The notes under the pieces were generated by a model. It was not told the DNA's origin and ran no database searches. It saw only the letters and a program-made list of their open reading frames with translations. A stretch of DNA of 25,872 bases from Gammaproteobacteria bacterium. Lineage in GTDB: Bacteria; Pseudomonadota; Gammaproteobacteria; UBA9214. The translations under genes were made by a program, and so were the position numbers. How positions within the stretch are numbered: the first letter of the stretch is position 1; the number at the start of each line of letters is the position of its first letter. Positions 1 to 6,363 of the stretch are shown here, in pieces. Location: NCBI GenBank assembly GCA_030632175.1, contig DAOVVG010000006.1, positions 1-25,872 of the forward strand. Direction: 5' to 3'.

Positions 1-447
1 ATGATCGGGAAATGGTTCGGCCTTGAGGTCAGTCAGTATGCCATGTAACCGTTCGTAGTCATCATAGGAGAAATCTGTCCCCAGGATGGAGCTTGATATG
101 CGTTTGGATGTGATTTTGCGCACAATAACCAGACCGGGCATGTAGATGTACATGTCATTCTGTGGTTCATTCTCAATGATCAGGAAACGTGCGCCGCGGA
201 TATCTGCAGGTTCGTCAAAGTGCATCAGTATTCTTGAGCGATTGTTCGGGAAACGCTTCCAGTAAACATTTGCCTGCAGTACCTGTTCATAGCCGTTGCG
301 GTCACGGGCGCGCAGCTCGAGAGTCTGTGCCGAGGTGGATTCAGGGGTGTTTTTCTCAAGACAGGATCTGACGACTTCCGGGACTTCCGCAGCAAGTGCC
401 GGGAATGTTTGCAGGGACAAGAAAAGTAGCAGAAAAAGTCTGGTCAT
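1..447 (-). CDS. Outer-membrane lipoprotein-sorting (LolA-like) protein, 3' part missing
   Basis: This reading frame is open from an ATG at 447 down to base 1 with no stop (149 codons), so the gene continues beyond the left edge. The N-terminus is a clear signal peptide: MTR, a leucine/phenylalanine-rich core, then an ALA-A cleavage site near residue 19. The mature part has the look of the LolA-like family annotated as outer membrane lipoprotein-sorting protein (PF17131 type). It includes a motif close to SSILGTDFSYDDY and an earlier segment about a conserved MHFDEPADIRG. Family members are periplasmic lipid or lipoprotein carriers with a LolA-like barrel, often encoded beside RND/MMPL exporters; that neighbour would lie outside the window. 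It diverges from an MlaC-family gene, which fits a shared role in envelope lipid traffic. Family call fairly sure; substrate unknown. Confidence 0.8.
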   Translation of the reverse strand, partial: MTRLFLLLFLSLQTFPALAAEVPEVVRSCLEKNTPESTSAQTLELRARDRNGYEQVLQANVYWKRFPNNRSRILMHFDEPADIRGARFLIIENEPQNDMYIYMPGLVIVRKITSKRISSSILGTDFSYDDYERLHGILTDLKAEPFPDH

Positions 448-470
448 GATCGGCAGTACTCTATTCTTAT

Positions 471-499
471 CTTTTAAAGTCAATATGTTATAACGTCAA
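471..499 (-). promoter_or_regulatory. Candidate sigma-70 promoter for the LolA-like gene
   Basis: On the minus strand a TTGACG (499-494) is followed after exactly 17 nt by TAAAAG (476-471), which matches the -10 consensus at 4 of 6 positions. The predicted start would give a leader of about 17 nt before the ATG at 447. This is a pattern match only. Confidence 0.35.
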
Positions 500-646
500 C
501 TGGAGAATGGCAATTAAATGGCCGATGACATGGATGGAATATAACTATCAACTTATATACAATTTACCCGAGTGTCTACAGTGTTTGTCTGCCAGTCCAA
601 AAAAAAGCCGATAGCGGTTATTGTTACGGCAGGGCACGAACAATGG

Positions 647-675
647 CCGGTTTAACCGGTCCAACTGCGTATAAT
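647..675 (+). promoter_or_regulatory. Candidate mlaC promoter with palindromic operator
   Basis: A perfect -10 hexamer TATAAT lies at 670-675, 35 nt before the mlaC start. In the place of a -35 box there is a palindrome, CCGGTT-t-AACCGG (647-659). No TTGACA-like hexamer is present at the right distance. The arrangement suggests a promoter that needs an activator or is occupied by a dimeric regulator. The regulator is unknown. Confidence 0.4.
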
Positions 676-710
676 TGATGCACTGATGCAGGGAGTTAGC
701 GAGTCAGAAC

Positions 711-1406
711 ATGAAAAACAATAAGTTCGATATGGAGTGGCGGTCAGGTTTGTTTCACACAGGGACGGCTTTGCGGTGGTTGCTGTACGGTTGTCTGATG
801 CTGCTGATCAGCAGGCCTGCGATGGCGGAGCAGCAGGGGCCTGTCGAAATGCTGCAGTCAATGACCGCTGCTCTTGAGGACGTTGTCAAGAACGATCCGG
901 ATATCATTTACGATGAGAAACGACTGCGTGTTGTTGCCCATGAAGTGGTGATGCCACACATCGATATCAGGACCATGTCCCGCTGGGTGCTGGGGAAAAA
1001 CTGGCGCAAGGCCACTCCTGAACAGCGTGAGGCATTTGTGGTTGAGTTTCGTGAATTACTGCTTGGTACGTACCTGCGGCAGGTAAAGACCTATGAGGGG
1101 GAGATTGCCCGTTTCCTGCCTTTACGCGGCCAGCAGAGGGAGGGACAGGCAGTTGTAAACGCAGAAATCGTGCAGCCGAATGGTCCCATTGTACATGCCT
1201 CGTTTCGCCTGCATCATCTGCAGGCAGAATGGATGATTTTTGATGTTTCAGTTGAGGGTATCAGCCTGGTTGCTACTCACCGTTCAAGCTTTAACACGGA
1301 AATACGTAACAGCGGTATTGATAAACTGATTACACGTTTGCGTGAATTGAACGAGCGCAATATAGAAGATTCATCCGGTGTCGTGGTGAAGGCAAAGGCG
1401 GGTTAG
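711..1406 (+). CDS. MlaC/Ttg2D-family periplasmic phospholipid-binding protein
   Basis: The 231-residue product belongs to the MlaC (Ttg2D, toluene tolerance) family, whose members carry phospholipids or other hydrophobic molecules across the periplasm. A long positively charged N-region is followed by a hydrophobic stretch (about residues 22-35) and a PAMA-E signal peptidase site near residue 39. The family core follows: the DIRTMSRWVLGKNWRKATPEQ region, then FVVEFRELLLGTYLRQV, and later WMIFDVSVEGISLV with a NTEI/R tail. It is slightly longer than E. coli MlaC (211 aa) because of the N-terminal extension. None of mlaFEDB is adjacent, so this is an orphan copy or part of another exporter system (compare HpnM of hopanoid producers). 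It diverges from the LolA-like gene at 1-447. The shine-dalgarno is weak. Family call is confident; the exact cargo is not known. Confidence 0.88.
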   Translation: MKNNKFDMEWRSGLFHTGTALRWLLYGCLMLLISRPAMAEQQGPVEMLQSMTAALEDVVKNDPDIIYDEKRLRVVAHEVVMPHIDIRTMSRWVLGKNWRKATPEQREAFVVEFRELLLGTYLRQVKTYEGEIARFLPLRGQQREGQAVVNAEIVQPNGPIVHASFRLHHLQAEWMIFDVSVEGISLVATHRSSFNTEIRNSGIDKLITRLRELNERNIEDSSGVVVKAKAG

Positions 1407-1450
1407 CGAACCGGGCATAATATTTAATGCCTCCTGCAGGCCGGACTGTC

Positions 1451-2362
1451 TCAGTCCTGTGACATGTCCTTGTAAAGCATTTCCACAAATGCAGTATTCT
1501 TTATAAATCCGTTACCGTATGTGTCGTCGAATTCCCCTGTTGGCCTGGCGGCCTGGATCTGTTCGAGTGTTGCCTGTTTTGCAATCATGTCACGTATGCG
1601 GCTGCTGATGCTTTTCAGCATATCGAAATAGGCCGACAGGTTTTTCCTGTTACTGAGGGGGCCGTGACCGGGGATAATGGCCGTTTTGTCGTCTGACATG
1701 GCCAGTACCTGTTGAAGTGCATTGATAACGCCTTTTGTTGATCCGCCGCTGTCCGTGTCGATGAACGGATACATGCCGGCAAAGTAGATGTCTCCCGTGT
1801 GAATGACGTTTGCATCCCTGAAGTAGACGATCGAGTCGCCATCGGTATGCGCGTTGCTTACATGGCTGATGTGAATTTCGTTGCTGTTGAGATGGAATGT
1901 CAGGGTATTGTCAAAGGTGATGATCGGCAGTCCCGTGCTGTCCATTGCCGGTGCTTCCATGCCGAACATCTCGATAAAGTTATCAACGGCAAGGCGTTTG
2001 CGCACATTATCATGGGCGACAATGACGGTGCCGGTCTTGCCCATGTTCACGTTACCGCCGGTATGGTCCGGGTGCCAGTGGGTGTTGAGCAGAAAGCGGA
2101 CTGGCTGGTCCGAGAACGTGGCAATCGCCGCTTTTATTTTTTCTGTCAGGGGCGCGAACTGGTCATCAATCAGTAAAACACCGTCTGTACCGACAGATAG
2201 TCCTATATTGCCGCCCTGACCGGTGAGCATGTAGATTCCGTCACCAACGTGTATGGTCTTGATTTCTACATTCTTGAATTTGTCCTCAGCCACTGCTGCC
2301 GTTGCAAGTGACAGTGATAACAGCACTGTTGCTGTTAGTTTAAACAGGCCTTGTATCTGCAT
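1451..2362 (-). CDS. Secreted metallo-beta-lactamase-fold hydrolase
   Basis: A 303-residue protein with a cleavable signal peptide (residues 1-25, ending AAVA before EDK) and a complete MBL-fold metal site. The ligands visible are HxHxDH (H95, H97, D99, H100), H172 in AHTDGD, D191 in HTGD and H233 in PGHG. All metal ligands expected for a dinuclear zinc hydrolase are present, so it should be active in the periplasm. The nearest named groups are the broad exported MBL hydrolases found near sulfur and quinoprotein pathways; the sequence does not tell which substrate it uses, and beta-lactamase activity should not be assumed. An upstream ATG at 2377 overlaps the GGAGG ribosome site, so 2362 is the chosen start. 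It converges with mlaC across 44 nt. Confidence 0.85.
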   Translation of the reverse strand: MQIQGLFKLTATVLLSLSLATAAVAEDKFKNVEIKTIHVGDGIYMLTGQGGNIGLSVGTDGVLLIDDQFAPLTEKIKAAIATFSDQPVRFLLNTHWHPDHTGGNVNMGKTGTVIVAHDNVRKRLAVDNFIEMFGMEAPAMDSTGLPIITFDNTLTFHLNSNEIHISHVSNAHTDGDSIVYFRDANVIHTGDIYFAGMYPFIDTDSGGSTKGVINALQQVLAMSDDKTAIIPGHGPLSNRKNLSAYFDMLKSISSRIRDMIAKQATLEQIQAARPTGEFDDTYGNGFIKNTAFVEMLYKDMSQD

Positions 2363-2370
2363 GGTCTTGT

Positions 2371-2375
2371 CCTCC
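2371..2375 (-). promoter_or_regulatory. Ribosome binding site deciding the MBL hydrolase start
   Basis: On the minus strand GGAGG sits 8 nt before the ATG at 2362. The earlier in-frame ATG (2377) is part of the same ATGGAGG string and has no site of its own, so the shorter form is preferred; it also gives a cleaner signal peptide. Confidence 0.7.
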
Positions 2376-2465
2376 ATCTGTCTGTTATTTCGTCGCCGGA
2401 TGGGTAAAGGAACGCAGTGACATACCCATCAATTCGACGCATCCATTAGTTCGGTGTCATTCCCT

Positions 2466-2480
2466 GATGGGGACCCCATC
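2466..2480. repeat. Perfect 15-bp palindrome downstream of smpB
   Basis: GATGGGG-a-CCCCATC is a perfect inverted repeat in the 150-nt gap between the MBL gene and the smpB stop. It lies 33 nt past the smpB stop in the direction of smpB transcription. There is no T-run after it on either strand, so it is not a convincing intrinsic terminator. It could be a protein site or an RNA 3'-end stabilising hairpin. Confidence 0.35.
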
Positions 2481-2512
2481 CTATGGTTTTGGCATGCTTG
2501 TTTTGTTGTCTG

Positions 2513-2992
2513 TCAGTGACCGCGCAACAGGCGTTGCTTGCTGCGTGTCCATTCCTGGTCCTTCTGGGTTGCCCGTTTGTCATGGGTGTGCTTGCCGCGT
2601 GCGAGTGCGATTTCAAGCTTGGCACGTCCGTGTTTCCAGTAGAGTGCGGTTGCGACAATCGTGTAGCCCTTGCGCTCTACGGCGCCAATCAACTTGTCAA
2701 GCTCGCGCCGGTGCAGCAACAGTTTTCGACTCCGCGTTGGGTCCGGTGTGATGTGAGTGGATGCACTGAGCAAGGGGGCGATATGGAAGCCGAACAGCCA
2801 GGCTTCGCCATTTTGTATGATGACGTAGCTCTCGGTCAGCTGCACACGGCCTTCACGCAGGCTCTTTACCTCCCAGCCCTGCAGCGCAAGTCCGGCCTCG
2901 AAGCGTTCTTCGAGGAAGTAGTCGTGGCGGGCCTTTTTGTTCAGTGCGATTGTGCTGGAACTGCTTTTTGAACTGGATTTCTTGTTTCCCAT
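2513..2992 (-). CDS. smpB: SsrA-binding protein SmpB
   Basis: The 159-residue product is SmpB, the partner of tmRNA in trans-translation, which rescues stalled ribosomes and tags their peptides. The sequence shows the family hallmarks: IALNKKARHDYFLEE at the start of the beta-barrel, GWEVKSLREGRVQL, then the HHR-to-HRRELDKL region and GRAKLEIALARGKHTHDKR. The basic C-terminal tail that enters the empty mRNA channel is present (KDQEWTRSKQRLLRGH). A serine/lysine-rich N-terminus precedes the fold. The ssrA RNA gene is often next to smpB but I see no tmRNA here. The gene diverges from the NSS transporter gene, with 142 nt between the starts. Length is normal. Confidence 0.97.
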   Translation of the reverse strand: MGNKKSSSKSSSSTIALNKKARHDYFLEERFEAGLALQGWEVKSLREGRVQLTESYVIIQNGEAWLFGFHIAPLLSASTHITPDPTRSRKLLLHRRELDKLIGAVERKGYTIVATALYWKHGRAKLEIALARGKHTHDKRATQKDQEWTRSKQRLLRGH

Positions 2993-3121
2993 CGGTGCAG
3001 TATATCAACCTCTAACCTGGTGTGGTGTCTCTTCTCTGAAGTGCCGCATACGCCCGCACCGGGCGGTTCTGGCCAGTTGTGATGGTGCGTTATTTCACGG
3101 ACAATGCCCGTGCTCTCAATC

Positions 3122-3127
3122 GAGGAG
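3122..3127 (+). promoter_or_regulatory. Ribosome binding site deciding the NSS transporter start
   Basis: GAGGAG lies 7 nt before the ATG at 3135. The reading frame is open further upstream to 2937, but that extension reads through the beginning of smpB on the other strand and resembles no family member. Confidence 0.75.
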
Positions 3128-3134
3128 ATACTGT

Positions 3135-4517
3135 ATGGATAGCCCACGAAAGTCGATTCACGGTCAGTGGTCCAGCCGGCTGGCATTTATTCTGGCGGCG
3201 ACCGGCTCGGCAGTCGGACTGGGAAATATCTGGAAATTTCCCTATATAGCAGGCGAGAACGGCGGTGGCGCCTTTGTGCTGATCTACCTCGTTTGTATTG
3301 CTGTGATCGGTATCCCCATCATGATGGCCGAAGTCATGATAGGACGGCGTGGCCGCCAGAGTCCGATCAATACCATGCGTGCGCTCGCAACCGAGGCGAA
3401 GACCAGTCGTGCCTGGGTGTTGCTGGGCTGGGCGGGGGTGCTTGCAGGATTTCTGATCCTTTCCTATTACAGTGTGATTGCCGGCTGGGCGCTTGCCTAC
3501 GTGTTTCGTACCGGCAGTGGTCTGTTTACCGGGCTGACAGCTGATGGCGTGCAGAGCATTTTCACCACTTTGGTCAGTGATCCGGAGCGTCTGCTTGCCT
3601 GGCACACAATTTTCATCACCATGACGATGGTCGTGGTGGCCCGTGGGGTGCGTGGTGGTCTCGAGAAGGCGGTGAAGTTCCTGATGCCCGCCCTGTTTGT
3701 GCTGTTGTTTGTGCTGGTGGGTTTTGCCTGGAACAGCGGATCCTTTGAGCAGGGAATAGAGTTTCTGTTTCAACCGGACTTCAGCAAACTGTCTGCCAAC
3801 GGTATCCTGATTGCCATGGGGCACGCATTTTTTACCCTGAGTCTCGGTATGGGCGCCATCATGGTGTACGGTTCCTATCTGCCGAGTGGTGCATCCATTG
3901 CAAAGGTTTCAATTGCAGTGTCGATCATGGATACGTTGGTTGCACTGCTGGCCGGCATGGCTATCTTTCCTGTCGTTTTTGCCAATGGGCTGGAGCCGGG
4001 CGCCGGTCCGGGCCTGATTTTCCAGACGTTGCCGATTGCCTTTGGCCACATGGAATACGGGGCATTCTTTGGCATGCTGTTCTTTGTGCTACTGGTGTTT
4101 GCCGCGTGGAGTTCTGCCATATCGCTTATTGAACCCGCTGTTGCGTGGCTGGTGGAGAACAGGGGGATGAACCGGGTAATGGCATCTGTGGTGGCCGGTT
4201 TTGTGACCTGGCTGTTTGGTCTGATGACGGTATTTTCCTTCAATCTGTGGTCAGAGGTTAAACCAATGTCCGGTTTTGAGGTTTTCAAGGACAGCACGGT
4301 GTTTGACTTGCTGGACTACCTTACTGCCAATATTATGCTGCCTGCCGGCGGGTTGCTGATTGCGATCTTTGCCGGATGGAAGATGTCGCGTGCTTCATCC
4401 GTTGATGAACTGGCAATGGGTGACCGTTTCTTCTACCCGCTGTGGCGGTTCCTGGTGCGCTATATCACGCCGGTAGCTGTCATTATCGTGTTTCTTAATG
4501 CGATCGGGATTTTCTGA
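3135..4517 (+). CDS. Sodium-dependent symporter of the NSS (SNF/LeuT) family
   Basis: The 460-residue membrane protein is a neurotransmitter:sodium symporter homologue. The TM1 signature is plain: GSAVGLGNIWKFPYIAGENGG at about residues 24-44, containing the unwound helix that binds substrate and sodium. About eleven to twelve hydrophobic segments follow, including PIMMAEVMIGRRGR after TM2 and the SLGMGAIMVYGSYLP region of TM6/7. Bacterial members take up amino acids (tryptophan, leucine, methionine and others) with sodium; the substrate here cannot be read from the sequence. The chosen start has a good ribosome site. RatA begins 28 nt after the stop, so the two may be co-transcribed although they are functionally unrelated. 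Confidence 0.93.
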   Translation: MDSPRKSIHGQWSSRLAFILAATGSAVGLGNIWKFPYIAGENGGGAFVLIYLVCIAVIGIPIMMAEVMIGRRGRQSPINTMRALATEAKTSRAWVLLGWAGVLAGFLILSYYSVIAGWALAYVFRTGSGLFTGLTADGVQSIFTTLVSDPERLLAWHTIFITMTMVVVARGVRGGLEKAVKFLMPALFVLLFVLVGFAWNSGSFEQGIEFLFQPDFSKLSANGILIAMGHAFFTLSLGMGAIMVYGSYLPSGASIAKVSIAVSIMDTLVALLAGMAIFPVVFANGLEPGAGPGLIFQTLPIAFGHMEYGAFFGMLFFVLLVFAAWSSAISLIEPAVAWLVENRGMNRVMASVVAGFVTWLFGLMTVFSFNLWSEVKPMSGFEVFKDSTVFDLLDYLTANIMLPAGGLLIAIFAGWKMSRASSVDELAMGDRFFYPLWRFLVRYITPVAVIIVFLNAIGIF

Positions 4518-4545
4518 CTTCGTTAATTAGACGCGGGTAACTGTT

Positions 4546-4983
4546 TTGGATTCGATCGATCGTTCGGCGCTGCTGCCTTACACGCCGCATGAAATGTTTG
4601 TGCTGGTCATCGATGCGGGTGCCTATCCGCAGTTTCTGCCCTGGTGCTGTGGTGCAGAAGTGCTATCTTTTGAGAATGACGAGATGGTGGCGAGGATCAA
4701 TTTCGCAGTCGGTGGTGTGAGTAAATCCTTTACCACCCGCAACCGGCATCAGCCGGATACCGAAGTCAGTATTGAACTGGTTGACGGGCCGTTTAGTCAG
4801 TTACAGGGGCGCTGGCGGTTTGAGCCGCTGGGTGAGCAGGGTTGCAAGATATCCTTGTTCCTTGAATATGATTTCTCCAGCAAGGTGGTGGGTCTGGTCG
4901 TCGGTCCGGTATTCAGCCAGATTGCCAATTCCCTGGTAGATGCCTTCCAGAAGCGAGCGGTAGAGGTGTATGGACAACGCTGA
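4546..4983 (+). CDS. ratA: RatA-type START/polyketide-cyclase-like protein
   Basis: The 145-residue product matches the RatA/Coq10 family (SRPBCC fold). The N-terminus DRSALLPYTPHEMFVLVIDAGAYPQFLPWC corresponds well with the usual start of these proteins, and the end IANSLVDAFQKRAVEVYG is also typical. In E. coli RatA was described as a toxin that blocks 70S assembly; Coq10-like members bind ubiquinone and assist respiration, and either role is possible here. The start codon is TTG: no in-frame ATG exists between the upstream stop (4528-4530) and the conserved N-terminus, and the next ATG would remove it. Its end overlaps rnfH by 14 nt, implying translational coupling. Confidence 0.9.
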   Translation: MDSIDRSALLPYTPHEMFVLVIDAGAYPQFLPWCCGAEVLSFENDEMVARINFAVGGVSKSFTTRNRHQPDTEVSIELVDGPFSQLQGRWRFEPLGEQGCKISLFLEYDFSSKVVGLVVGPVFSQIANSLVDAFQKRAVEVYGQR

Positions 4984-5287
4984 CAAAATACCTGTGGAGG
5001 TTGCCTATGCCTTGCCGGAGAGACAGGTGATCGTGGTTGTGGATGTTGCGGCGGGTGCAACGCTTGAAGAGGCTATTCGGGCCTCCGGTATTCTGGAGCA
5101 GTATCCCGACATTGATTTGACCAAAAACAAGGTAGGTATTTTTGGCAAGCTGGGTAAACCGGGTGACCCCCTGCATGCCGGGGATCGTGTTGAAATCTAC
5201 CGTCCCCTGATTGCGGATCCGAAGCAGGTCAGAAAACAGCGCGCCGCCGAGGGTAAGGTGACGAAGAAGGGCGCGGGCAACACCTGA
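4970..5287 (+). CDS. rnfH: RnfH-family (RatB) ubiquitin-fold protein
   Basis: A 105-residue protein of the RnfH/UPF0125 family (Ub-RnfH). It has the typical segments VEVAYALPERQ near the start, ATLEEAIRASGILEQYPDIDL, KVGIFGKLGKPGDPLHAGDRVEIYRPL and a lysine-rich tail. These proteins have a beta-grasp fold and nearly always follow ratA, as here, where the two reading frames overlap by 14 nt. The molecular function is not settled; the name comes from its linkage to rnf genes in some bacteria. It meets bamE tail to tail with 28 nt between stops. Confidence 0.92.
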   Translation: MDNADKIPVEVAYALPERQVIVVVDVAAGATLEEAIRASGILEQYPDIDLTKNKVGIFGKLGKPGDPLHAGDRVEIYRPLIADPKQVRKQRAAEGKVTKKGAGNT

Positions 5288-5315
5288 TCGGATTTTTCAA
5301 GGGGCTGGTCGTGTG

Positions 5316-5795
5316 CTACTGCTTGCCTTCAGGCACATAGTTCTTTTCATCCGCCTTGCGGAAAGTTAGCCAGTGCCAGATTCTGTTTAGTATCCCGGGC
5401 GGTATGCGCTCTTCGGGCGGTACCACCAGTGTGACCTGTTTGGGTCTGGAGGGTGCGTCCCGACCTGCTTCATCCGGGTAAAGTGTCCCGGAGGTCCCGG
5501 TTAGCAGGTCATCTGCAAAAAACAGTGTGATGCGTTCCCTGGACGGTTCGCTATAGCCCGGTTGAAGCAGGTACACGTAGTCCCAGCGGTCCTGGTGAAA
5601 GACGTCGGCAATCATCGGGGAGCCCATGATGAACCGGACCTGACGCCGGGTCATGCCGGGTTCCAGCAGATTAACCTCATCCTGGGTAATGACATTGCCC
5701 TGCTGAATGTCGATTTTATGCACCAGATGGTAGTTAGAGCAGCCTGTGAGCAACAGGCTTGCAATAACACTGATAATAATGAGAAGCTTTTGCAT
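5316..5795 (-). CDS. bamE: Outer membrane protein assembly lipoprotein BamE
   Basis: A 159-residue lipoprotein of the SmpA/OmlA (BamE) family, a part of the BAM machine that inserts beta-barrel proteins into the outer membrane. The signal peptide ends in the lipobox LLTG-C with C19 as the lipidated residue. The conserved region YHLVHKIDIQQGNVITQDEVNLLEPGMTRRQV, then GSPMIADVFHQDRWDYVY, is diagnostic. A C-terminal extension (about residues 105-159) goes beyond the E. coli protein (113 aa) and is proline/charge rich. The ATG at 5795 is chosen because it directly precedes the signal peptide; the open frame runs further upstream into fur leader sequence. Divergent omlA-fur order is known from Pseudomonas and Xanthomonas. 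Confidence 0.94.
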   Translation of the reverse strand: MQKLLIIISVIASLLLTGCSNYHLVHKIDIQQGNVITQDEVNLLEPGMTRRQVRFIMGSPMIADVFHQDRWDYVYLLQPGYSEPSRERITLFFADDLLTGTSGTLYPDEAGRDAPSRPKQVTLVVPPEERIPPGILNRIWHWLTFRKADEKNYVPEGKQ

Positions 5796-5866
5796 CCGCA
5801 GGCCGATTATGTTCCCTGAAATTGACGGCAGCATAGTAACCCATGTTTGCATTAATGGCATCACAG

Positions 5867-5872
5867 AAGGAG
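5867..5872 (+). promoter_or_regulatory. Ribosome binding site deciding the TTG start of fur
   Basis: AAGGAG lies 8 nt before TTG at 5881. The in-frame ATG codons further upstream (5746, 5809) lie inside the bamE side of the intergenic region and would add non-conserved residues. Confidence 0.75.
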
Positions 5873-5880
5873 AAGAAACA

Positions 5881-6294
5881 TTGGAATCCAGTGAGTTACG
5901 CAAAGCCGGTTTGAAGGTCACTTTGCCCAGGGTGAAGATCCTGGACATCATGGAAGGCGGCAGCAGTCGGCATCAAAGCGCCGAGGACGTCTACAAGGCA
6001 CTGCTGGATATGGGAGAGGATATCGGGCTGGCGACTGTTTACCGGGTGTTAACGCAGTTCGAGGCGGCCGGCCTGGTGACGCGACACCATTTTGAGGGCG
6101 GGCACTCTGTCTTTGAACTGAACGAGGGCAGTCACCATGATCATATTCTGTGTGTGAAGTGTGGCAAGGTTGACGAGTTTGTTGATGAGGTCATCGAGCA
6201 GCGGCAAAAGGATATCGCCAGGAAACTGGGTTACGAAATGACGGACCATTGCCTCTACATGTACGGTATCTGTTCGAAGTGCCGGGCGGAATAG
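5881..6294 (+). CDS. fur: Ferric uptake regulator Fur
   Basis: The 137-residue protein is Fur, the iron-dependent repressor. It has the winged-helix DNA-binding domain (residues 1-82; RKAGLKVTLPRVKILDIME, then the recognition helix region GLATVYRVLTQFEAAGLV) and the dimerisation/metal domain. Metal residues visible are the HHDH motif (85-88), C91/C94 in CVKC and C131/C134 in CSKC. The second pair is CxxC as in many Fur proteins, while E. coli Fur has a wider spacing. The TTG start is supported by AAGGAG; such a start may limit expression. Fur diverges from bamE, and its stop codon's last base is the first base of a 63-bp palindromic element shared with recN. Confidence 0.95.
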   Translation: MESSELRKAGLKVTLPRVKILDIMEGGSSRHQSAEDVYKALLDMGEDIGLATVYRVLTQFEAAGLVTRHHFEGGHSVFELNEGSHHDHILCVKCGKVDEFVDEVIEQRQKDIARKLGYEMTDHCLYMYGICSKCRAE

Positions 6295-6356
6295 GGGACA
6301 GACCCCGTTTTTCTGCACCCCTGGAAAAACGCAGATGAAAAACGGGGTCTGTCCCC
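6294..6356. repeat. 63-bp palindrome filling the fur/recN gap; bidirectional terminator-like
   Basis: Two perfectly complementary 20-nt arms (6294-6313 and 6337-6356) flank a 23-nt centre. Each arm, read inward, contains GGGG-ACAGA-CCCC followed by GTTTTT, so each half is itself a miniature hairpin plus T-run. Because of the symmetry this is true for transcripts coming from fur and from recN. The element occupies nearly the whole 69-nt gap between the two convergent genes. Sequences of this GGGGACAGACCCCGTTTTT type are, as I recall, dispersed repeats in environmental Gammaproteobacteria and flank REP-associated (Y1) transposase genes; that link is from memory and not shown here. Confidence 0.85.
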
Positions 6357-6363
6357 GGAATAG

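Noticed and set aside
1443..1457. GGACTG-tct-CAGTCC hairpin between mlaC and the MBL gene as a bidirectional terminator
   Set aside because: The stem has only 6 bp, there is no T-run, and it overlaps the last codons of the MBL gene.
2378..2512. tmRNA (ssrA) gene next to smpB
   Set aside because: The gap is too short for ssrA and I see neither the tRNA-like ends nor a tag ORF; only a 15-bp palindrome is present.
3090..3824. Long open frame of 244 codons on the minus strand
   Set aside because: It lies wholly opposite the NSS transporter and has a low-complexity His/Gln/Gly composition typical of an antisense frame.
5771..5790. Fur box in the bamE/fur region (GATAATAATGAG)
   Set aside because: One GATAAT hexamer is perfect but the rest matches the 19-bp consensus at only about 11 positions, and it lies in bamE codons.
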